From Okapia johnstoni (lineage: Eukaryota; Chordata; Mammalia; Artiodactyla; Giraffidae): a stretch of 64,000 bases of DNA. The notes under the pieces were generated by a model. It had not been told where the DNA came from. It made no database searches and was given only the letters and a program-made list of their open reading frames with translations. The stretch spans positions 70,795,405-70,859,404 of the forward strand of contig CM044322.1 of assembly GCA_024291935.2 (NCBI GenBank), written 5' to 3'. This document shows positions 32,401 to 43,100 of the stretch, one piece after another (positions within the stretch are counted from its first letter, which is position 1; each line of letters starts with the position of its first letter). The position numbers and the translations under genes were made by a program.

Positions 32401-33049
32401 AATTCAAATTCTTTAGGCTGCTGTGAGCCGAGGCTAGAGGCACCCACTCACCAGAAGGGGGTCACTGTCTCTGCAGGGAGACGACTTCCCTTTGGTACTG
32501 TTGAGTCAATAGAAATATCTCCTGCTTTTTGAAAGTTCACTTTCCACCACTTTGGAGTTATGAGAAACCTACATTAGTACCTGTTCTCACTAACTGAAAG
32601 ATATCTGAAGAGGATTTTCCCTTTTTCAAAAAAAAAAAATGGTAATTGCTCCTTTGCTTTACACCATTTCAGCTTAAGAATTCATAGGAACATTTGACTT
32701 TTGAGCAGCAGGAGAAATCTGTACCTCAAATGCCTTAAAAAGCAGCATCATTGAGATGCTGAGAACAGCATAATTACACGAACATGGTTTACTGCCCGCC
32801 CTGTCCAGGAGAGCCAGCCAGGCAAGGAACATGCCTGCTCTGCTCTGCTAAGCCTGCCTTAAAGTCGCTTGGCCTAATTTTTCTCCCCTCTCAGCACTGA
32901 ATAAAGCAATATGCACTGTGTGCCGTGACTTCCTTAGAGTTGACTGTGTGGAAGGTTGAAGGTATTGGATAGAGGCTTAGCGTTAGAGAACATGATAAGG
33001 AGATACTCCAGTCTGAGAATAAAAACACCCACGGCTGGTGGCAGCTGTC
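29431..33049. other. Intergenic region between convergent TMEM81 and CNTN2
   Basis: Contains old L1M-like sequence at about 30190-31230, hAT/MER-like fragments (for example GGTTGAGAACCACTGG near 31423) and a MIR-like stretch near 31840-31930. No exon was recognised. Confidence 0.6.
30190..31230. repeat. Old L1M-like fragment
   Basis: Scattered phrases (for example TTTTGGCCAGGAGTCCCTTC, CTTTTGTCCTTTTGGTGTGG, ATTGCAAAATGATGGATTTT) match the style of old L1 3' regions. It is strongly diverged and the borders are approximate. Confidence 0.45.
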
Positions 33050-36000
33050 TCACCAGGTTGAGAAACCATCTTTATTTAAGAACTGCCCGCTACCAGAGTC
33101 AATAAATAACTACCATTACAAGAAGTTTAAGAGAGATAGGTAATAACAGATCAGTGGGAGTGGGTCCATTTTAACAAAAGCCAAGTTAACAGTGGTCCGA
33201 TGAAGCCGCAACCCTTGCCCCTGTGAGCTTTTCTAAGCTATGCAGACCCTGGAGGGGGTGTGTTGGTTGGAGTTGGGGCCAAAGCAGAGTGGACCCCATC
33301 TGAGGGCATGAGGCTTCCTAGGACTGGGGAGAGCTATCTGACCCATCTTTTTTCCCTCTTCATCTTCCTTTATTGTCCTGCCTTCCCAAAGCCTATACAT
33401 ACAGCTGGCTCCCGGGCACCTCTTTCCATGGAGCTCTCCGTGAAGCTCCTTAAGTGCCTGTCTGCCCCCTTGTGCCGCTCCAGGGGCCTCTCCGGCCGCC
33501 TTGCTCGTCTCCAGGATGAAGCCTGGTCTGACCTGAGCCAGGGAAAGGGCACCACCCCTGTGCCACAAACCCCTCCACATGGAGGAGCTGGCAGGCTGTC
33601 ACACTCAGACCAGGATGAGCACAGAGTCCTCCAGCTGGGGAGGATGCGAGGGGCTGAGACACTCTTGAGTCAGCTCGGGCTCTTGCCCAGAGGAGACCAG
33701 ACGACTCCTGGGACTGCCAAGAGGCAGTGGCGTATGCTGGGCAGGGAATGCCTGGGGCATGCCTCCCCTGCAAGTGATGGTGATTGCAGTCACTCCCCTG
33801 CAGTGCAGGGGCCCCTGCAGGGAGAAGCTCCAAGACTCTTCCTGTGCTGAGCACATTTTGATTCCAAGAATGCCAGTCCTGAAGGACACTTAGAGCATCC
33901 CCTCCAGTCATCACCTAACCTAGACCCCAAGACACGGCTGTCCAAATTCCTCAGAGTCCCCTAGAAAAGGTCTCCTTGCAGACGTCTTCTCTGATGTCTC
34001 TGCTGCCGTTTTATCGAAAAGAGCCCCTGGCCCACGGCCCTCCTGGTCTCTGGCACCACGTGTACCATCTGAGGCCCAGCAGGGGCAGCGACACCACTGG
34101 GCCCCGAGGCTGCGTCTGGAGAGAGGTGTCCAGGCTGAGGTACACATCAGGGCCGTGGGGGCAAACAGCATGGAGGAGCCAGGACCGCAGCCGGGGCCCC
34201 CAGGCTGAGCACCGGCGTGTGCAGAGCAGAAGTTCTCCCAGGCCCTGAAGCACTCTCTTCCCTCACTCCTCAGGCACTTATTGGGCTGTAGAAGGAAGCG
34301 CTTGTTTGTGGCTGTTTTCCCTTGGTTGCCGGCCCAGGGCTCGGCATGTGAGAGGGGAGAGATCCTGGGTCGCGTCGTGACCACGGCAGCAGTGAGCCTC
34401 AGCCCATCTGAGCAGAGATGGTAGCAAGCAGACCTCTCGGGCAGGGAGGGACTCTGAGAAGTTGCCTCATCTCGCCTTCCGCCTCCACACAAGCTCCTGT
34501 TCAGCCACCTCCCCAACAGGTTGCTTGTCCTCAGGTCACCTGCTGTCTTATTTGGTTTTAATCAGCTCTCTGTCTGAAGTCTCGGCCTGCCGGAACATCT
34601 GTTTTTGTCTAGTTCTGAGTGCCCCCAAACGAGTCCTCCCTACACAGGGCTCAGGTTTTCCTGAGGCTGAGTTTTATTAGTTACTAATAAGAAATCCTTC
34701 CTGGGTTTCCAAGAGGGTCGGTCTGCCCCCCAGAACTAAGACTCTTGGTTGTATCTCTGGCTTCAAGCAAGCCTAGGGCTGCAGCTGCAGCCGCACAGGT
34801 CCTGTGCAAACCAGCTCAGCCCTCTTGGCTGGCATCTGGACACCTGTCCCTCTGCTTCTGCCGCAGCTAAGGCAATGAAGAAAGAATCAGCGAGACCTTG
34901 GAAGGAGGTTTCCTCCTTTCATATTCCCCTTTCTAAGAGCGGGGTACAGGCCACATCACAGCCATGCAGGACCAGGCTGGGTGCTAGGCCAGGTGTGGGT
35001 CTCTGCAGTGGCAGAGCGGTCACTGAGCTAACCCCCCAGCACCACATGGGGATGAAGGATGGGTGGGTGAGGAGGGTTTGATCGCATGGCTCCAGGGGGC
35101 GGTCCCCCGGGCCAGGGCCAGGGCGGCGGGTACTGTGGTGGCACAGAGAAGGCATGGGAGCCTACATTGTTAAAAAAACTGTAGTGGGTAAACATCAACA
35201 TAAACCTGCCCAACAAAATAGAGCAGGACTTAAAAATTTTAAAAACGGTAACAAAATAGAGCTCTGACTGTAAACCAGAAACCAGGCTCGGGCCCGTCCC
35301 CTACCAGACGCCTGTCCTGCTGTTCATGTATGTGAAGGGCCACCTGTTCATAGCAGAGGCTTTGGAATTTCCTGGTTATGCCTCCACTGCTGCCTGGATT
35401 TGGGGAATCCCTGTCCTTGCTTTGGCCTCTTTTCTTGAAGCAAGTGTAAGGGGCGCAGGGGGCTTCATGCCAGCACTGCATGTTGAGGTCCCAGCAGAAG
35501 CCAGCTCAGGAGGCAAAGGAAGACGGGATCTCCATCAGTCTGCACATGCCGTGGGCTGGAAGCCAGCCATGCCAATCACCCCACCGTCAGCCACCCAAAC
35601 CTCCCGAAGCAGGATTTTCACAGCCCACTCTGCCCTTCTTAACCAGGTCATGGCCATTCAGCATGGCCCCCTTCCTCAGTAGACAAAGGACCTGGGACAG
35701 GTGGGAGAAGAGGGCCATTTCCGCCCCAGCACTGGCAGGCTGTGTGACTGGAGGCAGGGCCTGCCCCTCCCAACCTCCGCTTCCTCCCCGGTAGAGCAGG
35801 GGCCTGGGCATGCTGAGGTCTAAGCCTCTTCCAGCTCCGATGTGCCGGGACTGGCACCACACCCCGAGACCGGGCCAGGGGGCCCCATTTATTCGCCTCC
35901 TCGTCTTCTGGGGAAATGCAGAACAGCACCCGAGGCCACATGGGGGTGGGCCCGGGGTGGGCCCGCCCAACGGCCCGGGGCGCTCCTGAGAGCACACAAG

Positions 36001-36994
36001 GCCGCATTTATCCTCTGGGCTTCTCGGAAGGTGCCTGACTGCAGACACAGGATGACTGCTTACGTTCTGCTAGATGAAGCCGGTGGGTCACGACGGCTGT
36101 CCTGCCTCCTGCCCAGACCCTGGAGGGATTGCGCAGGATGGGTCTTGGTGTGGTGGGGGACCTCCCCAAGACAAGCCCTTTAGTCACCCAGCCACCTGTA
36201 GTGGCTTCTGTCACTCGGGGTGACAGGGTCGGGTTGGCAGTGTTGGCTAAGAGGGTGACGTCACCTAAGGTGACTGTGCCTCAGGCCAAGTCTGGTGCAA
36301 CTTTCCGGCAGGAGGTCCAGCCTCTGGGCCCTTCGGAGCTCCCACCCAGCAGTTGGGAGCACGGCCATCCTGAGCTGCAGGGGCTCAGCTGCCGGCCTGA
36401 CACCAGGACACTGGTTCTCAGCCATCTGGGTGGGTGGTAGGGGCCTCCAGGGAGTCCTCAAGGACAATGTCAGGGTCCAGCCATGCTGCCCTGTCAGAGG
36501 AGAAAGTAGAAGAGTCCCGGGTCTTCAGGTCGGGACCACTCCTTAGACCGAGTGATGCTGCTGTTGATGCTTTGTCCCACTTCAGCCCATTCCTGTCCAG
36601 TATTCCCGGACTTAGGATTCTGCCGTCTGGGCCAGAGTCCATATGCGGTCCCAGAGGGCCATCTCCGCTGACAGACAGATACACGTTTAACCCCCTTCTT
36701 CCTGCCTTCCATGCAGGTACCCTAGAGGGCCCAGGCATAGGGTTCAGTATCATCATGGAAGTTACTGCCTGGTGCCTCTCGATTAAAAAAAAAATCCTTG
36801 CATGGGTTCTATCCTGTGGCAGAATATGACATATCCTACCTCCTACGAAAAGGGCTCTGTAATAAAGTCAGTATTTGAAACCAGCCGTTCTCAGGCACAG
36901 TGCTGGACCACCTTGGCATCAGGAAGGGACTGGGGCCAGCTGGCTGTGCATCGAGGTGGGTGCCCAGCTGTGGCGAGGAGGCAGGGCGCCAAGA
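33050..36994 (-). other. CNTN2: CNTN2 3' UTR (probable)
   Basis: Almost 4 kb downstream of the CNTN2 stop is GC-rich, lacks recognisable interspersed repeats and ends near a minus-strand AATAAA, in contrast to the repeat-rich introns. This suggests a long exonic 3' UTR. Long open frames on both strands here look like products of GC-rich composition. Confidence 0.55.
33071..33076 (-). terminator. CNTN2: Candidate distal poly(A) signal of CNTN2
   Basis: Minus-strand AATAAA (TTTATT on plus) in CTTAAATAAAGATGG. Other minus-strand AATAAA sites at 34673-34678 and 35888-35893 could give shorter forms. Confidence 0.45.
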
Positions 36995-37104
36995 TCAGAG
37001 CTGCAGGTAGCCTAAGAGGATCAGCACTGCCACGGCGTGGGTGAGGGCGGTGTCTGGATGTGGGGCTGGACAGACCGCGGAGCTCTCCACCATCATGCTG
37101 GTGC
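36995..37104 (-). CDS. CNTN2: CNTN2 last coding exon, GPI signal
   Basis: Encodes residues 1005-1040: [11 protein letters not shown], then a hydrophobic end [13 protein letters not shown] and stop TGA (36997-36995). Such a hydrophobic tail directs GPI attachment just upstream. The acceptor is GTTTCAG. Confidence 0.95.
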
Positions 37105-40100
37105 CTGAAACCAACGGTGGGAATGGGCTGAAGGGGCTCATTCCTGCCCCGCCCCCAGGACAGAATCCAGACCATCCCTAAGGAGACTCTAAGGAGGCTG
37201 GTTTCAGGACTGGGAGGTGCTCTCAGCCCATCTCGGGTGGGGTTTTGTAGGACCTTTGCTCTTGTTCAAGAAATGCACTCAGCCCTCAGAGATGTCTGGG
37301 GAGGAGGGAGGCGGCAAGGGCGGGTCCAGGGCTACTTTTGTCTCCCTGGGGACTGGCTGGGCTGGGGCCTGGATTGGGCTGGGATGATCCCTGTGTCTGG
37401 ATGGACCCTGATCCTCCTGGGGGATATGGGGGATACAGCACCTCCGTTCCGCACGATGTGAACCTCTGCCGGGACCCCGTCGCCTCCTGGCCCTGTGGTC
37501 CGAATCTGCACCAGGGCATGGCCGATGTCCTCGGGAACTGTGATTTCTATCCGGTTCTTGCTGGTGAGGTGGAGCGTGGGAGTTGGGTGTAGGTCGTTCT
37601 GGTATAGCATCTGTGGGAAGGGGTTAGCCAGCCGGGTTTCCTGACAGCAGGGCTGATCCTTCCCTTCCCTGGCCCCAGGAATGGGAGGAATCCACGTGGT
37701 TCTGTGGCCTTGAGGTCCTGCCTCCTCACCCGTCCTGTTTCCCTTTGACCAGGACTAGGCTCTTGAATAAGCTCTTCCCTGGAGCCAGTTTGCTGTTCCC
37801 AGCAGCTGAACTGATTTTGCAGGCTCCTCACACCAGAAGGGCCCCAAACGTCACCCAGTCTGTCACTGCCCTCGTGAACCCTGCCTTTCTGCAGTCACAC
37901 CACTTTCCTTCGTGTAGTCTCTACTACATGCTCCCCGGAGAATCACTCACGCAGTAACGCCTCTCATGGTCCCAGACTCTGCTTACATCTAACTCAGACA
38001 TAAGTTGCTAGAAACTGAAGCTCCCTTGTGTTTACTGGACATACAAACGAGCTGTCCCTAGTGTTCAGTGCCTGCTCGCCCCCTCCTTACCTTGTAGCCT
38101 GTGACTGCAGACTCATTACGGAGCGGGATTACAGGGTCCCACTTGATACTCAGACTGGAGCTCGAGAAAGTCCAGGAGATGTTGCCAGGGGGTCGCTGTG
38201 GAGCTGCCAGAGTGGGAGAGAGTCAGGAGGAGTCTTCCTGATATTTCCCCACCACGCACCCCCTTGCTTTCAGCCGGCCACTTTCTATATAATCTGCCCA
38301 TCACAACTGTGCCCAGAACATTCTGTTACTGCTCCTGAGAAACACACTCCAACAAAGACTGGAGAAGAGAGGCGCTTCAGAGGCCGTGAACTCCATGCCC
38401 TTCTTACCATTAGACGTGCGGCCTTGGGGGCTGGAGCACTCGTCTTTCCAGGAAAGTGACCCGAGAGCCCCCTCCGCCCCTCTCGCACCCAGGCTGCCAG
38501 ACTCACGCGGCTTCATGGTTGTGGCGTTGGCAGAGGGGCTGGCAGGCCCGGTGCCGGCCCGGTTGTAGGCCCGCACGGTCGCATGGTACTTGGTGTTGGG
38601 GTGCAGGCCCGTGACCAGGGCGCTGGTGTCCAGCCCTGCTGTCCTCACTCGGTCAGCAGCCGCTGCTTTGTCACCAGCCTTCCAGTAGCGGATCTGAAGC
38701 GAACGGGCGTAGCCTGGGGTCAGCGGTCAGGCCCAGTGCCTCAGCACTATGCTGACCCTGGCTCTGCCCTGGTCCCTCAGTCTTGGACTCAGAACCTAGA
38801 CACTCGACCATGAGGCCCACGAAAGCAGAGACAAGTCGGTATGATTTGCTGCTCCCTTCTTGATGCCCAGTGGAGGGCCCAGTCCAAGGAGAGGGCTTAG
38901 TACCTGGGCTGGATGCAGGAGCAGGTGGGTGGGTACAGCAGGTGATGGCCTGCTGAAACCCAGCCCCAATTAACGAACTCAGGAGTCCTGTGGGGACTCT
39001 GTTAAAGGCCATGGGATGCATACTTGCAAAGCAGTCCCCCAGCCCCCACGCCAGCAAGCTTATGATGGCTGCCCAGTAAATGGAAACCCACTGTCATAGT
39101 CCTCGTAACACCAAGACCTTCTGGATATTCTTCTAAATCAAGGGCAGGGTTTGGAGCTCTCTCTCCAGTGGGCTCACCTGGCCTATTTGCTGAAGCCCAG
39201 AGCTGATGCTACTGGGCTAGGATTTACAGCATCCCTAGTATGATGGTTCTCCCTCAGACAAAGACATTTTGTGCTGGTCCTTCTTTCCCTTCCTCTTGCT
39301 CCGTCTCACTCTCCATGTACCCCACGTGGACCCCATTGTAGAATAATCAGTGGGCTCAAGGCTTGGGTCAGAAACCGCTAGGCCAGAGTTCCTCGGGGAC
39401 AGGATGATTGGCTGGTACACAGAGGGGGCCGTGCTGTTCTCTGCCACCCTGAGGGTGCCAGGAGAGCTGGGCTCTGGTGTCAAAGGGGCAGGCCATGCCC
39501 CTCTGGAACTCACTCCTCCTCTGGCCTCCCACAGTGTCCAGGGAGCCAGCCGGGCAGTAAGGTCAAGGCTGTCCACAGGCGCCGGCCAGAGGGGCTGAGC
39601 TGAGGCTGCGAACGAGGCGCGCACAGACTGCATGCTGTGCACCCGGGGAGTGCAGGAGAGGTTCTGGAGGAAGACTGCTGAGCTGTGAGAAGTCCCTGCG
39701 CCTTGACCCCCAGCCCCCCCCCTCCCAGTCCCCGCCGGCGCTCACCTCGTACCCCAGGAGGATACCGTTCATGTCCTGCTGCACGGGTTCCCAGCTCACG
39801 TTCATCTCCGAGGACGAGACTCCTTTGGCCCAGACCTTGGAAGGGGCCACCCTGGGCTCTGGAGACCAACACAGAATGGGTGTGGATTCCCGGGGCCTCC
39901 CTGTGTCCTGCAGAGCGGCCGCCAACTGGGACTGCTCTTGCGCAAGATTTAAAAGGCCCAAGGTGCAGGGTTGGGGGCTGGTGGGGGTTCCCAGAGCACC
40001 CCCCACCCCCGGGGGCCCAGTTCTCTCCCAGACGGCCTTCCTCCTTCAGGCCTGAGCGCGGTGGAGGCTGCAGGGGCTAGAAATGCAGCCGGGGGTCTCC

Positions 40101-43100
40101 TCTGCCCCGCCTGTGGAGCCCAGCTGGGGTGAGGGGTCCCTCCCCCACCCTACACTCCGGCGGCCCACCTTCCTCGGCCGAGTACACGACGGCCACGAGG
40201 CTCTCGGGCCCGTGCCCGCGGCGGTTGTAGCTGCGGATCTTGACCTCAAAGGGCGTGTAGGGCTGGACGCTGTCGTTGCTGTAGACGAAGTACTGGGCGT
40301 CGGCGCCGGGCACCCGCGCGGTCTGCCAGCTGGTGCCGCCCTGCCTGCGGAAGGACACCAGGTAGCCGAAGCCGCCTCCGTTCTGGTACTCCCGGGCCGT
40401 GGGCTGGGGGCGAGAGAGCGCGTGGGCGGGGGGCGGCCGCCTGCCCCGCCCGGCCTCGCCCCCGGCTGCCCAGGGACTGCGGCTTCGCCCTGCAGCGGGT
40501 GCGGGGGCCAGCGCTGGCTCCTGAGTCGGGACCCTGCAGTGGCCCTGTCGGGCCCTCTCTGCACGCTGCGCCCCTCCGGCGATGAGTCCCAGGGGCGGGG
40601 TGGGCCGGAGGCAGGGAGAAGCGCCCTCCCAGAGCACTGCAGGCGTGTTCCTGCCTTTGTCCTCGCTGCTTACCGTCCAGGTCACGGTGAGCTCTCCGGG
40701 TGCTCCACCGCCTCCGCTGAGACCCGACGGGGCTACCGAGGGGGCTGTCGGGGCCAAGGGACAGACAGTTAGTGGAGACGGGCCTGGAGCTGAGCTGAGA
40801 AGCATCGCAGGGTCAGAACTCCCTTCCAGTGGCCCTGGCTACACGCCCATAGAACGGACCACCTGGAAGGAATGGACAAACTCTTAGAAATGTGCAGTCT
40901 CCCAAGACCGAACCAGAACCAGGAAGAAAGAGAAAATATGAACAGACCAATTACCAGTACTGAAATGGAATCAGTAATTTGAAACTCCCAAGAAATAGAC
41001 GTCCAGGATCAGATGGCTTCACAGGTAAATTCTACCAATTAGAATTTACATCTATTCTTCTGAAATTATTCCAATGAGCCCTGGTTTTGTCCTCCGGGTC
41101 CCTCTGGATGTGGGCTCAGGAGTCAGGTGGATCTGAGATCAAATTTCACCCCTGCCACTTACTAGCTGTGTTTCTCTGGACAAGTTATTTAACCTCTCCG
41201 AGCCTCTGATTCCCCTCTCCATAAGATAAGCATAATAATGCTTCTCTCAAAGGCTGTAAGAAAAACAGAATTAAACAAGACAGTGGCTGGCATATACATA
41301 GAGCACACACTATAAATGAGCGTTAGCCTCATTCCTCTAGTTGGTGTAAACTCCATAACAAGAGACCAACTCCAGTTTTCTTTAAATTAAGGGGAATAAA
41401 TAATCCAGAACTGCAGTTAATCCCGGAGAAGGCAATGGCACCCCACTCCAGTACTCTTGCCTGGAAAATCCCATGGATGGAGGAGCCTGGTAGGCTACAG
41501 TCCATGGGGTCGCTAAGAGTCGGATACGACTGAGCGACTTCACTTTCTCTTTTCTCATTCATGCACTGGAGAAGGAAATGGCAACCCACTCCAGTATTCT
41601 TGCCTGGAGAATCCCAGGGATGGCGGAGCCTGGTGGGCTGCCGTCTATGGGGTCGCACAGAGTCGGACACGACTGAGGCGACTTAGCAGCAGCAGCAGTT
41701 AATCCAAAAAACATTTCTTTTGGGTTACAGGGTGTTTTTTGGTGTGTGTGGCAGATTTAATTTCCTAATTGTCTCCAGTATTCAAAAAGGCTGCTATTAA
41801 AACAATATATTTAATTAGGTTGTGAAGCTTGGCAGGGAGTAACTTGGCTGAAGGTCAAAATATTTCTGCAGATGACACAGCAAATGGAGACTTATCACTT
41901 GGTTCTGATGAGAGTTGAGGGCCTTCTCATTTGCAAAGGGCACTTAAACACCTATTACCCTTTTCAGAGTCAAAAGACTGAGGCCCAGAGCAGTTAAGTG
42001 ACTTGCTTAAAGTGACACAGCTAATAAATGTCACAGTGTGAATTTGAACTCAGGTCTTCTGATTGAAAAGCTCACCGTCTTTCTTCTGCATCATGGCTTT
42101 GTGCTCAACTCCTGGACACTACAGTGGAGGAGACCACTTCTTACCCTTTGACTCTCCAAGTTCAGTCAAAGAAAATGCTCCTTCTGGAATTCTTACTCAG
42201 GAGAGGTACCAGTTAAAAATGTTGAATGATTCCCTAAGGAGCCTGGAGAGTCAGCCTGGGGCACACAGAAAACCGTTTTTCAGGGACACAAAAAGGCAGA
42301 CCCTTGTCCCACAGCCGGAGGAGTGGGCCTGGGTGGGTGGGGAAGGGGAGGCAGGTCCTGACTCCATGCTGCTGACCTTGGGAGCCCAGGGCTCTGGTCC
42401 TGGGCTTCACCTTCACCTCTTCCATGCTCACCTGCCTTTAAGGGAGGGGTGTGGGCAGGCTGTCCATCCCTTCTGCTGCCAAAGAAACTGTCTAAAGGAG
42501 GATTTAGAGACGCTGGCTGCTCACCCAGTACCCTGCACAACATACACATTGCTCACTACCTGATTCCTGCAGCTTGTGTCTGTCCAAGGAAGAGAGCTGC
42601 CCATTACCCCATGGTCCTGGGTTCAAGTCCCTGCTCTGCCAGTGTGACCCTTCCTTCCTCCAAGCTTTGGTTTTTATTTTTTTTTTTAATTAAACTTTTA
42701 GGGACTCCCCTGGTGGTCCAGTGGCTAAGACTCTGATCTCTCAATGCTGGGGCCCTAGGTTTGATCCCTGGTTGGGGAAGTAGATCCCACATGCCACAAC
42801 TAAGACCCTGTGCAGACAAATAAATACAAATAAATATTTTTTAAAAAATAAAAATTAAACTTTCAGATAATTGTAGATTCACATGCAGTAGTAAGTTTGG
42901 CCTGTTGTTTTGGGTGAACAGTTTGGACTTGAGGGCTTCCAGCCCTGACCGCATGTGGACCAAGGCACAGGGTGTCGTGCAGTGTAGCCGCCTTGCCCTG
43001 ACTTAGGTTCTTCTACATTTGTTCTGTTATAAAGTCCCAAGTCTGGGGAGCAGGGTTGGAGCTCCTGTAACTGCTGTTGGCTTGGAGCACCCTTTAAGGA

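Noticed and set aside
33233..36829. Many long open frames on both strands (up to about 200 codons) downstream of the CNTN2 stop
   Set aside because: They overlap each other in several frames, match no protein I recognise, and are expected by chance in GC-rich DNA that looks like a 3' UTR.
40180..40620. CpG island promoter inside CNTN2
   Set aside because: The CpG-rich stretch covers a coding exon and flanks in the middle of the gene, with no sign of a start exon; high GC in the exon explains it.
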